A DNA stretch of 64,000 nucleotides, from NCBI GenBank assembly GCA_017654935.2, contig CM065683.1, positions 284,042 through 348,041 on the forward strand, given 5' to 3'. The notes below the pieces were generated by a model that was given only the letters and a program-made list of their open reading frames with translations, had not been told where the DNA came from and made no database searches. The position numbers and the translations under genes were made by a program. The DNA is from Phymorhynchus buccinoides. Taxonomy: Eukaryota; Mollusca; Gastropoda; Neogastropoda; Raphitomidae. The stretch's first letter is position 1; each line of letters begins with the position of its first letter. Shown piece after piece: positions 10,869 through 21,799 of this stretch.

Positions 10869-11873
10869 TCAAGTTGCAATCATATCCTTACGGACTTTAA
10901 ATGCTTTATATACATACAAAGACAGTTTCTTAACAGTATTTTCATTAGTTGTTGTTAATAGTAAAACTAATCTGAACAAACAAGGATACTTAGAGTATTT
11001 CGAAGGGATTAACTGATCTCTAATATTTTGTAAAACTGGACAAGACAAAACAAAATGAATCTCATTTTCCTCACCTTTATAACAAACAGGGCAAATAAAG
11101 TTACGATCATCAACAGGCCTGTAGCGATTAGAATGTACACAGATATCAGAAATACCAAATCTTAATTTTGTCATATAACATTTCATTTGCCTGTTTATAT
11201 TCATCATTAAATAAGTTGGAATGCAATGCAACGGGTTTAGCAATTTGTAGAAGCCAAATCGATTACTAGCCTGCATATGGGAACTCCATCTCTGCCAATT
11301 AGAATCTATCAATCTTTGCCTAAAGGCACGTATGAACCCATTTACATTCTCTACTCCCTGGTTTTGCCACACAAACCCAAACCCGTTTTCATACAATGTT
11401 GACCTTACTTTAGTGACCCAATTGGTCTTTCCCCTATTATCCAATTCTACTAACATACTATACGCTTTATATGGTAATCTATTGGGCGACATTCTTGTTA
11501 TTTTGATCCAATAACGAATACATCTAACAACAGATAACAAATAAATAGGAAATCTATTAGTCTCGCCGTAAACTAAATCATTCGGTGTTCGCATTGTCAC
11601 TCCAAGGAACTTCTTTAAACCAAATAAATGAATTTTTTCAATGTGGATAGCAGCAGATTCGAGTCCCCATAATTCGGCTCCATATTGTACTATTGGTTGA
11701 ATCTGTGAATCGAAAAGCTTTAAGAACAGAGATAAAGATTCATTATTTAACATTCTCAATTTTTTCATAATGCAAAGTAAAGCACGTTTACCCCTACTAA
11801 CTAGATCTTTGCAAGCAAAATTGAAACTCAGACGCGTTGAGAAATAAATACCAAGATATTTATATACATACAT
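10869..11873 (-). pseudogene. LINE C-terminal segment with CxxC...H...C knuckle (left)
   Basis: A 334-residue open frame forming the part C-terminal to the RT thumb. Landmarks are YKYLGIYFSTRLSF at the start, IVQYGAELWGLESAAIHIEK in the middle, and CPVCYKGEENEIHFVLSCPV near the end, a putative nucleic-acid-binding knuckle common to this group. Only three residues differ from the right copy (I/V, K/N and P/S). The ATG at 11873 is internal and arises after the frameshift, so it is not a native start. Confidence 0.88.
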
Positions 11874-11899
11874 TAACTACAGGCATATCTGATCCATTG

Positions 11900-12760
11900 T
11901 TATTTGTATATCCATCTTTCACGTGCTGCAAGATATCCACCCTTTCTAAATACAATGATATTACTTTTCGCTAAGTTAACCTTCAACTTTAATGATGTAG
12001 ATACTCTAGCTAAATGGTTTAATTGATTCTGTAGCCCTACTACTGTTTCTGCTATTAATGCCACATCATCTGCGAGAAGGAGAACAAAAATTTCCAGTGC
12101 ATCGTTACAAAACAGCGCCCCATGCTTCCCATGTTTATTTATTTCTACTGTTAATTCATTAATAAATAAGGAAAAAAGTATAGGACTACAAACATCCCCT
12201 TGTTTAACTCCTGAGGTACAGTTTATAAAATCTGTTAAAGCTGATCCATTTCTCACTCTTGCTTTTACTGAGGCATACATGCTCATAATACAGCGGTACA
12301 ATTTACCTCTAACTCCATGTTTAAACAAAATAGGCCATAATATGCTTCTGTTGAGAGAGTCAAAGGCTTTCTCAAACTCAAAGTCAATGAAGGCAACATA
12401 TAATTTACGATTCAAACTAAATTGTTTTTGAACAAAAGCCATAAGAGTAAACATGTGATCTATTGTTGAACGATTTCGCCTAAAACCTGCTTGAAACTCA
12501 TCAATTATGTTATTTTCTTCTACCCATTGTTGTAACCTTTTATTAATGATGGCACTATATAATTTACTACAAATATTACTTAAAGAGATTCCCCTATAAT
12601 TATTTGGGTTGTTAATGTCACCTTTTTTATACAATGGAAGAATATTCGACTCAGTCCAACAATCCGGGAACACACCTCTATCAAATAAAGCATTAAAAAA
12701 TTTAGTTATAAAATCTATTACCAAGTCAGACTTACATGCAAATTTAATCATTTCCCCTAT
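11900..12760 (-). pseudogene. LINE reverse transcriptase domain fragment (left)
   Basis: An open stretch covering the RT palm and fingers motifs of the element at 10779-12767. The active-site box reads LADDVAL, acceptable for a non-LTR RT. The apparent start upstream (a run of L and S residues) is the (CT)n microsatellite being translated and is not part of the protein. Compared with the right copy there is a two-residue insertion (DFEFEKAF against DFEKVF) and about seven substitutions. It copies RNA into DNA in intact relatives; here it is not functional because the frame breaks downstream. Confidence 0.9.
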
Positions 12761-12764
12761 GATC

Positions 12765-12901
<137 letters not shown>

Positions 12902-13254
12902 GAGCAGCAACTGAGCAAGTAAGGATAACGATGTAACGGATTTTTATCTATTAGTACAGTTTACACTCTATCTTCCCAACTGACCTGGCGAGTGCCCCTC
13001 CAACACCTTGTTGGAAAGTCGTTTCTCCATGATGGAAGGCAGATGAGCTCGTTTTTCACCCGTTCAAATCAGTTGCTAGGGACAGACGCACAGGCGACCG
13101 CCATTGCTCAACTAGGGTTGACAACTCGCTGTAAGAAAAGCTCATTAATTTTAGCGAACGACAACTCTTTTCTCTACAGAGTTATCGGAAGTGGTGGCTT
13201 TTGTCCATAGGTGAATATTAAGCACAAACTCGTGTTGTGCATGGTGGGTTTTTT
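12902..13254. other. Non-repetitive DNA, no recognised gene
   Basis: The sequence from the poly-G to the first hairpin repeat. A 72-residue plus-strand frame (12992-13210) is open and conserved without change in the right arm, but it has no recognisable motif and the arms are nearly identical throughout, so conservation carries no weight. Confidence 0.35.
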
Positions 13255-13360
13255 GTTTGTGGCACAAGCCACAAACCTATAACTCACTTTGTCGGTCTGT
13301 CGGTCTGTCGGTCTGTCTGTCTGTCCAAAATTGTCGCACATTTCGCAAAATTGTCGCACA
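13255..13360. repeat. Hairpin repeat family, copy 1
   Basis: Starts with a perfect 22-bp hairpin (GTTTGTGGC arms, 4-bp loop, 13255-13276), then CTATAACTCACTTTGTCGG, a (TCGG/TCTG)n microsatellite and CCAAAATTGTCGCACAT. Further copies lie at 13999 and 14131. I do not recognise the family. Confidence 0.8.
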
Positions 13361-13642
13361 TATTTTAAAGGAGAAAAAAATACTTGGACATAAAGTAACA
13401 TTTCAGTTGTCATATCTACATATCTACAGTCCTTACGTATGGAAAGAATGATATATTGAACAGAGCACATCAATCGTCATTTTAAAGCGTAGAAAATAAT
13501 AAACATACGTAATACAGACACTGCAACAGACACGACGAGTATGCAGTGCTTCTTTTGATGAGTATAAGTAGGATAAATAGTTTTAAATGTTTTCCAAAAG
13601 ATATAAAAAGTTACGAAATGGTGCAGAGATAACATTCTGGCT

Positions 13643-13795
13643 GGGCCTGTATTCACGTTGAGATAGCATGAGACTTAGCATGATGCTAACTTAGAAGCTC
13701 TTCCAATGTCCTATAGGGTTTAATAGGACTTTTGGAAGAGCTTCTAAGTTAGCATGATGCTAAGTCTCATGCTATCTCAATGTGAATACAGGCCC
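13643..13795. mobile_element. Fold-back MITE (153 bp, near-perfect palindrome)
   Basis: The two halves are near-perfect reverse complements: GGGCCTGTATTCAC...GTGAATACAGGCCC, with long arms containing GAGATAGCATGAGACTTAGC and only a few loop bases around 13720. There is no coding capacity. The long terminal inverted repeats fit a MITE; the target-site duplication is not clear. The same element is at the mirrored site 51592-51744. Confidence 0.85.
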
Positions 13796-13922
13796 TGGTT
13801 TACAGATTAAAATTATTGAAAAGCCAGGGGAAGCGACTCAGTGTATTTAATGATTGCAGTGGTAAAAATAGACTGCACTTCAAATCGAGGCTGCTCTTTA
13901 AAATGATGTTTTCGTTTTCAAT

Positions 13923-14282
13923 TGTCGCACGCCACAAACGATTGCGAATCCGCGCTTGTTTCTACATTTCATTTGTCCTCTTTCCCTTCATTTTGTTTGT
14001 TTGTGGCACAAGCCACAAACCTATAACTCACTTTGTCGGTCTGTCGGTCTGTCGGTCGGTCTGGTCTGTCCAAAATTGTCGCACATATTGTCGCGTGCCA
14101 CAAACGATTGCGAATCCGCGCTTGTTTTTTGTTTGTGGCACAAGCCACAAACCTATAACTCACTTTGTCGGTCTGTTGGTCGGTCGGTCGGTCGGTCGGT
14201 CGGTTCGGATCCAAAATTGTCGCACATATTGTAAAAGAGAAAGAAAAGCGTGCCACAAACGATTGCGAATCCGCGCTTGATT
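13923..14282. repeat. Hairpin repeat family, copies 2 and 3
   Basis: Two more 22-bp hairpins (13999-14020 and 14131-14152), each followed by the TATAACTCACTTTGTCGG block, (TCGG)n and CCAAAATTGTCGCACATAT. Each composite is bounded by GCCACAAACGATTGCGAATC (about 13932, 14098 and 14256). So the copies form a short tandem cluster of about 130-160-bp units directly upstream of a LINE fragment. Confidence 0.8.
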
Positions 14283-14460
14283 TGTAACAAGCTGAAGAAG
14301 AATAGGTGCAACACAAATATTCGTTCCCACTTTTTCACCTCCCGAGTCGTTGACAGGTGGAACAGGCTACCAGAGAATGTGGTGACAGCCCCATCACTGC
14401 AAGCTTTCAAGAACAGACTAGATACTGTGTGGACAGACAAAATATATGAAATTCGTTAGG
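14283..14460 (+). pseudogene. LINE C-terminal fragment (CR1-like), left
   Basis: The plus strand reads about 59 residues ending at a stop, with RSHFFTSRVVDRWNRLPENV and PSLQAFKNRLDTVW. This FF..RVV..WN.LP..VV.APS...FK.RLD pattern is the extreme C-terminus of CR1-like non-LTR elements. Upstream sequence is replaced by the hairpin repeat. Downstream, an AATAAAAATAAGAATAAGA stretch and an imperfect (CATAT)n run may be the element's tail. Confidence 0.75.
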
Positions 14461-14879
14461 AGAGCCTCAATATTACCCGTGACGCTAAAATAAAAATAAG
14501 AATAAGACAGAGAGAGAAAATGTTGTGAGCAAAAGTTATGGATCAACACGACCAGATCAAAGGCCCATGGCCTGATCATCGATCTGCCATCATATCATAT
14601 CATATCATATCAAGACGAAGTGGATGGCAAATGACTGATTGCCTGATGTAGTCCTTCACACAAGTCTTCTGATTAGTTGGAAACCCCCCACGTCATAAGC
14701 GTCATAATCAAAATTGTTGATGGAGGACGCTATGTGCAAGAAGAATGTATTGCTATTCTGAAGATACCATGCTCTTTTTGCGGTTTGCTCATTTTGGCTT
14801 CACTTAAATTGCATATTGGTTCATTGTTGCATATTTTGACTCTTGTTTCATTTTTTTTCTTGTTCAATTTTTTGCTTTG
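14461..14879. other. Non-coding tail and spacer with (CATAT)n
   Basis: A short (CATAT)n tract near 14590-14613 follows the LINE fragment. The rest shows no feature I can name. Confidence 0.4.
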
Positions 14880-15117
14880 TTTTATATCTTCTTTTTCTAT
14901 TGCCTCAGGGCTGGATGGAAACAAGCCTATGTATTGTGCTTACTCCTATCCCTCTTTGTTTTATATATCCTCTTTTTCTATTGCCTCAGGGCTAGATGGA
15001 AACAAGCCTATGTATTGTGCTTACTCCTATCCCTCTTTGTTTTATATCTCCTTTTTTTCTATTGCCTCAGGGCTGGATGGAAACAAGCCTATGTATTGTG
15101 CTTACTCCTATCCCTCT
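14880..15117. repeat. ~79-bp tandem repeat, 3 copies
   Basis: Three nearly identical units containing TTCTATTGCCTCAGGGCT, GGAAACAAGCCTATGTATTG and TACTCCTATCCCTCTTT. The last unit is cut by the piggyBac-like MITE at its CCCTCTTTAA end. Confidence 0.9.
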
Positions 15118-15356
15118 TTAACCCTTTCGTCACCAGTCATTTTTCAGCAAAAAAACATTAAACTTAACTTGGTAGAGGAACAAAATTATCTGCAATATTG
15201 GGAATTCCTCTGTGACATGTATAACATTAGGCTTAAAACCCCCCAAATCAAGAAAACAGGGTGTTTAAATAACAGGCCCTGATTTGATGCCTTTTAGTGA
15301 CATGGGTGTTAAACCATTGTGGTGCATAAATGCGACATTGGCGGTGAAAGAGTTAA
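15118..15356. mobile_element. piggyBac-like MITE with TTAA flanks
   Basis: A 231-bp element between two TTAA tetranucleotides (15118-15121 and 15353-15356). The left end is CCCTTTCGTCACC and the right end GGCGGTGAAAGAG, giving short imperfect inverted repeats. CCCTTT-type ends with a TTAA target are characteristic of piggyBac elements. There is no transposase, so it is non-autonomous. The same site is occupied in the right arm. Confidence 0.7.
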
Positions 15357-16157
15357 ACAAAATTCTCCCCCCGGCGGGCTTCCACCTCTCATGGTGGGGG
15401 GGGGGGCTTACGGAGAGTAGCCCAGTAGCCTCCTAAAGTCCAACCACACGTCCTCGTCGTAGGAGGCGGGCAACGGCTTAGGCTGGCTTATGTGGTTAGG
15501 GCCCTCCCATGGGGATACCGGGGGGTCTTTCAGCAGAAATAGTTCCCCCTTCTTCTGGAAGTTCTATGCTAGTAACTTCCCCTACTCTATCACTCTCCTT
15601 GACTCTGCCTTTTCTCTTCTTTTTGCTTTCTGGCGTCTACTTTTTTCTGCCTTATTGGTCCATTCACCTGCATTTGTTCTATAAAACCCTTCCACGTTTT
15701 TCCGTTTTACAATTTATGACATGCCAGGTTTTTATATATATTGTACACTGGCATCCACGCGTGATACTTGCGCACTTGAGTGGGCACCTGTTGTCCATTC
15801 TGCAGTGCATATTTGCTTATATAGCCTTTTTTATGTATTTTAGCTTACTAGTATGTATTTGTTATCCTTTTTTACTGTTTAAAAAAAAAACCTGGATCCG
15901 ATAAATAGAGTAGAGTGGCTCAACGTTTCCAGCACTGTGTGGACTTATGTGCTATAGGGTAAAATGATGGAAGTGTCATGTTATGAATTGTACTACATTT
16001 TTTGTTTTCAGGTTTTGTACGTTGTTAAGATTCTTGGATTTGTGTTTTTGCTATACGTGGTTGAACTTTACGCGGTGACAGTCCTGAGATAACCATAGGC
16101 TGTTGACGGGACTATAACAGACTAGCTAACTGACTAACTAAACAAACATTTTTCATT
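15357..16157. other. Non-repetitive DNA with homopolymers, no recognised gene
   Basis: Begins with a C/G-rich segment and a G run (about 15396-15408). Plus-strand frames of 64 and 131 residues are open but show no domain. The GC-rich start resembles the 5' part of some retrotransposons, but this is a guess. Confidence 0.35.
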
Positions 16158-16614
16158 CGTTCGTTCGCTTGCTTTGCCACTTTAGACAGGAACTTGAACC
16201 ATTACACCACACACACACTCTATCACAAACTCACATGCACACTGAATATGCGCGCATGTATGCACCCACATGTTCGTTCGCTTGCTTTGCCACTTTAGAC
16301 AGGAACTTGAACCATTACACCACACACACACTCTATCACAAACTCACATGCACACTGAATATGCGCGCATGTATGCACCCACATGTTTGCTGCTCATTTA
16401 CGCATGCCAGCATACGTACACGCTCACACATACACTTTTGCATGCCTAATACTCTGTGGCCTGTGTGCTGCCTACACAAAGCCAACTCACAGACATACAC
16501 ACAACACAACACACACACAACACAACACACGCTCACACATACACTTTTGCATGCCTAATACTCTGTGGCCTGTGTGCTGCCTACACAAAGCCAACTCACA
16601 GACATACACACACA
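16158..16614. repeat. Two local duplications (113 bp x2 and 109 bp x2)
   Basis: A 113-bp segment containing GCTTTGCCACTTTAGACAGG is present twice (from about 16158 and 16271), followed by a 109-bp segment with TTTTGCATGCCTAATACTCT present twice (from about 16419 and 16528). Confidence 0.9.
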
Positions 16615-16627
16615 TGCACACACACAT

Positions 16628-16695
<68 letters not shown>

Positions 16696-16715
16696 CACAC
16701 ACACACACACCTCAC
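16615..16715. repeat. (CA)n microsatellite
   Basis: A long (CA)n run with a few interruptions; the right arm counterpart is (TG)n at 48680-48790. Confidence 0.98.
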
Positions 16716-16914
16716 ACTGTATTATCCAACTCAGTCTCACAGAAGCCATATGTGATATGATCTTTATTATGTTTGAAAACTGCAAGAGAAAAAACTCCAA
16801 CATGCAATAAACTGTATAATACTGCAGAGGCAACACACATGACCTATGACAATAAACTAATACATGAACCATCAAAAACCTTCCACACTGAACACACAAC
16901 TGGATACCAACAAT

Positions 16915-17631
16915 ACAGTATTATACTATCAATGTACCATCCATCATGACTGAAAAGTAATACACCACCAAGAACAAACAATGAACACACATCTGGAGTC
17001 CAACAATACTATCCATGTACCATCCATCATGACTGAAAAGTAATACACCACCAAGAACAAACAATGAACACACATCTGGAGTCCAACAATACTATCCATG
17101 TACCATCCATCATGACTGAAAAGTAATACACCAAGAACAAACAATGAACACACATCTGGAGTCCAACAATACTATCCATGTACCATCCATCATGACTGAA
17201 AAGTAATACACCACCAAGAACAAACACTGAACACACATCTGGAGTCCAACAATACTATCCATGTACCATCCATCATGACTGAAAAGTAATACACCACCAA
17301 GAACAAACACTGAACACACATCTGGAGTCCAACAATACCATCAATGTATCATCCATCATGACTGAAAAGTAATACACCAAGAACAAATACTGAACACACA
17401 TCTGGAGTCCAACAATACTATCCATGTACCATCCATCATGACTGAAAAGTAATACACCAAGAACAAATACTGAACACACATCTGGAGTCCAACAATACTA
17501 ACAATGTACCATCCATCATGACTGAAAAGTAATACACCACCAAGAACAAATACTGAACACACATCTGGAGTCCAATAATATTAATTACTATCAATGTACC
17601 ATCCATCATGACTGAAAAGTAATACACCACC
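16915..17631. repeat. 83-bp satellite, first block
   Basis: Units of 83 bp, or 80 bp where one CCA is missing, containing ACCATCCATCATGACTGAAA, GTAATACACCACCAAGAAC and CACATCTGGAGTCCAACAAT. About nine copies precede the LINE insertion at 17632. The short open frames are repeat artefacts. Confidence 0.95.
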
Positions 17632-18259
17632 ATGCTGCTGAGGATGGAGGTCAACCCGCTGATCATCCAATGGGTATTCAGCTTCCTCACTGACAGACGG
17701 CAGAGGGTACGCATTGCCGGTCCCACCGACGTCTGGTCGGATCAGACGGTCACCAACACGGGTGCCCCTCAGGGGTGCGTCATTTCGCCTGCCCTATTTA
17801 CTCTCTACATGGCTGACTGCAGGTGTGGGGAGCCCGTAGTCCTACAGATCAAATTCTCCGACGACACCTCCATTGCCGGCATGGTGACGCAGGGGGACGA
17901 GACAGCCTACAGATCTGCTGTTGCTGACATGGCTGCCTGGAACAAGGAGAACCATCTGCTTCTCAACGTCAGCAAGACAAAGGAAGTCATTATTGACTTC
18001 CGGAAGAACCCTCCTGCTCCTCTTCCTCTGCAGATCAATGGCGACCACGTTGAGAGTGTCCAGGAATATAAGTACCTGGGTACGTCTCTCGACTCCAAGC
18101 TGGACTGGTCCAGGAACGCTGCTGCCATCCTTAAGAAGGGGCACCAGCGCCTCTACTTCCTTCGGAAGATGAGGTCATTCAACGTCAAGCCCGCCATCCT
18201 GATGATGTTTTACCAGGCCATGGTGGAGAGCATCCTGTCCTACAACACCCTTTGCTTCA
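17632..18259 (+). pseudogene. Non-LTR reverse transcriptase fragment (Rex1/CR1-L2-like), left
   Basis: An internal RT piece of about 209 residues: QWVFSFLTDRRQRVRI, NTGAPQGCVISPALFTLYM, a catalytic box KFSDDTSIAG (FSDD where most relatives have FADD or YADD), then LLLNVSKTKEVIIDFRK, YKYLGTSLDSKLDWSRN and RLYFLRKMRSF. These fit the Rex1/CR1-L2 group. It lacks the N-terminal RT motifs, endonuclease and 3' tail, and it sits inside one unit of the 83-bp satellite, joined without a poly-A. The open frame to 18288 ends in satellite. Non-functional as it stands. Right copy: 47127-47754. Confidence 0.88.
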
Positions 18260-18910
18260 ATGTACCATCCATGATGACTGAAAAGTAATACACCACCAAG
18301 AACAAATACTGAACACACATCTGGAGTCCAACAATACTATCCATGTACCATCCATGATGACTGAAAAGTAATACACCAAGAACAAATACTGAACACACAT
18401 CTTGAGTCCAACAATACCATCAATGTATCATCCATCATGACTGAAAAGTAATACACCAAGAACAAACACTGAACACACATCTGGAGTCCAACAATACCAT
18501 CCATGTACCATCCATGTACCATCCATGATGACTGTGAAAAGTTATACATCAAGAACAAACACTGAACACACATCTGGAGTCCAACAATACTAACAATGTA
18601 CCATCCATCATGACTGAAAAGTAATACACCACCAAGAACAAACACTGAACACACATCTGGAGTCCAACAATACCATCCATGTACCATCCATGATGACTGA
18701 AAAGTAATACATCAAGAACAAACAATGAACACACATCTGGAGTCCAACAATACTATCCATGTACCATCCATCATGACTGAAAAGTAATACACCAAGAACA
18801 AACACTGAACACACATCTGGAGTCCAACAATACTATCCATGTACCATCCATCATGACTGAAAAGTAATACATCAAGAACAAACACTGAACACACATCTGG
18901 AGTCCAAGAA
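18260..18910. repeat. 83-bp satellite, second block
   Basis: Continuation of the array beyond the RT fragment, about eight units of 80-83 bp, with a unit carrying a duplicated CCATCCATGTA block near 18495-18530. Confidence 0.93.
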
Positions 18911-20104
18911 CAATATCAAACATGGCCGTGGCATGGTATATATGTACTATAACATGATGACTGTGAAAAGCAATACCAACAACAACATTCCATACTAAAC
19001 ACACATTTGATCTGGAGTCCAAGAACACTATCAAACATGGCCGTGGCATGGTATATATGTACTATGACATGATGACTGTGATACTAAACACACATTTGAT
19101 CTGGAGTCCAAGAACACTATCAAACATGGCCGTGGCATGGTATATATGTACTATGACATGATGACTGTGATACTAAACACACATCTGAACTGAAGTCCAA
19201 GAACACTATCAAACATGGCCGTGGCATGGTATATATGTACTATAACATGATGACTGTGATACTAAACACACATCTGAACTGAAGTCCAAGAACACTATCA
19301 AACATGGCCGTGGCATGGTATATATGTACTATGACATGATGACTGTGATACTAAACACACATCTGAACTGAAGTCCAAGAACACTATCAAACATGGCCGT
19401 GGCATGGTATATATGTACTATAACATGATGACTGTGATACTAAACACACATCTGAACTGAAGTCCAAGAACACTATCAAACATGGCCGTGGCATGGTATA
19501 TATGTACTATAACATGATGACTGTGATACTAAACACACATTTGATCTGGAGTCCAAGAACACTATCAAACATGGCCGTGGCATGGTACATATGTACTATA
19601 ACATGATGACTGTGATACTAAACACACATTTGATCTGAAGTCCAAGAACACTATCAAACATGGCCGTGGCATGGTATATATGTACTATAACATGATGACT
19701 GTGATACTAAACACACATCTGAACTGAAGTCCAAGAACACTATCAAACATGGCCGTGGCATGGTATATATGTACTATAACATGATGACTGTGATACTAAA
19801 CACACATTTGATCTGGAGTCCAAGAACACTATCAAACATGGCCGTGGCATGGTATATATGTACTATAACATGATGACTGTGATACTAAACACACATCTGA
19901 TCTGAAGTCCAAGAACACTATCAAACATGGCCGTGGCATGGTATATATGTACTATAACATGATGACTGTGATACTAAACACACATCTGATCTGAAGTCCA
20001 AAAACACTATCAAACATGGCCGTGGCATGGTATATATGTACTATAACATGATGACTGTGATACTAAACACACATTTGATCTGAAGTCCAAGAACACTATC
20101 AAAC
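18911..20104. repeat. 89-bp satellite
   Basis: About 13 units containing CACTATCAAACATGGCCGTG, GGTATATATGTACTATAACA, TGATGACTGTGATACTAAAC and a variable CATCTGAACTGAAGTCCAA or CATTTGATCTGGAGTCCAA. Parts of the unit match the 83-bp unit before it (TCTGGAGTCCAA) and the 63-bp unit after it (ATCAAACATGGCC and ATGACTGTGATACTA). Confidence 0.95.
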
Positions 20105-21668
20105 ATGGCCGTGGCATGGTATACCATTATCAATGCACCATCCATGATGACTGTGATACTATCAAACATGGCCGTGGCACGGCATACCATTATCAATGCA
20201 CCATCCATGATGACTGTGATACTATCAAACATGGCCATGGCAAGGCATACCATTATCAATGCACCATCCATGATGACTGTGATACTATCAAACATGGCCG
20301 TGGCACGGCATACCATTATCAATGCACCATCCATGATGACTGTGATACTATCAAACATGGCCATGGCACGGCATACCATTATCAATGCACCATCCATGAT
20401 GACTGTGATACTATCAAACATGGCCATGGCATGGCATACCATTATCAATGCACCATCCATGATGACTGTGATACTATCAAACATGGCCATGGCATGGCAT
20501 ACCATTATCAATGCACCATCCATGATGACTGTGATACTATCAAACATGGCCATGGCATGGCATACCATTATCAATGCACCATCCATGATGACTGTGATAC
20601 TATCAAACATGGCCGTGGCACGGCATACCATTATCAATGCACCATCCATGATGACTGTGATACTATCAAACATGGCCGTGGCACGGCATACCATTATCAA
20701 TGCACCATCCATGATGACTGTGATACTATCAAACATGGCCATGGCAAGGCATACCATTATCAATGCACCATCCATGATGACTGTGATACTATCAAACATG
20801 GCCATGGCACGGCATACCATTATCAATGCACCATCCATGATGACTGTGATACTATCAAACATGGCCGTGGCACGGCATACCATTATCAATGCACCATCCA
20901 TGATGACTGTGATACTATCAAACATGGCCATGGCACGGCATACCATTATCAATGCACCATCCATGATGACTGTGATACTATCAAACATGGCCATGGCATG
21001 GCATACCATTATCAATGCACCATCCATGATGACTGTGATACTATCAAACATGGCCATGGCATGGCATACCATTATCAATGCACCATCCATGATGACTGTG
21101 ATACTATCAAACATGGCCATGGCATGGCATACCATTATCAATGCACCATCCATGATGACTGTGATACTATCAAACATGGCCATGGCAAGGCATACCATTA
21201 TCAATGCACCATCCATGATGACTGTGATACTATCAAACATGGCCATGGCATGGCATACCATTATCAATGCACCATCCATGATGACTGTGATACTATCAAA
21301 CATGGCCATGGCATGGCATACCATTATCAATGCACCATCCATGATGACTGTGATACTATCAAACATGGCCATGGCATGGCATACCATTATCAATGCACCA
21401 TCCATGATGACTGTGATACTATCAAACATGGCCATGGCATGGCATACCATTATCAATGCACCATCCATGATGACTGTGATACTATCAAACATGGCCATGG
21501 CATGGCATACCATTATCAATGCACCATCCATGATGACTGTGATACTATCAAACATGGCCATGGCATGGCATACCATTATCAATGCACCATCCATGATGAC
21601 TGTGATACTATCAAACATGGCCATGGCATGGCATACCATTATCAATGCACCATCCATGATGACTCTGA
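20105..21668. repeat. 63-bp satellite, about 25 copies
   Basis: Very homogeneous 63-bp units: CATGGCCATGGCATGGCATA, CCATTATCAATGCACC, ATCCATGATGACTGTGATAC and TATCAAA. Variation is nearly confined to the CATGGC(C/T)(A/G)TGG and GGCA(T/C/A)GG positions. Since 63 is divisible by three and the unit has no stop, three frames are open for over 500 codons; these are not genes. Right copy: about 43720-45288. Confidence 0.97.
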
Positions 21669-21799
21669 AAAGTTGATTGGACAAATTGAAGAACAGTACA
21701 ACTTTGCAAAGCGTAGGTGGTTTTCACACAATCATAATTATTAGCTAGAATGCAGCAAGAACAACAAAAGTGACAACAGCAACAATAACAACAACAATA

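Noticed and set aside
15509..15904. 131-residue hydrophobic frame that might be a membrane protein
   Set aside because: T/C-rich sequence gives hydrophobic residues by composition; the right-arm copy is broken by indels and no family motif is visible.
20041..21744. Open frames of 520-550 residues on both strands
   Set aside because: Produced by the 63-bp satellite, whose length is a multiple of three; no domain, signal or splice structure.
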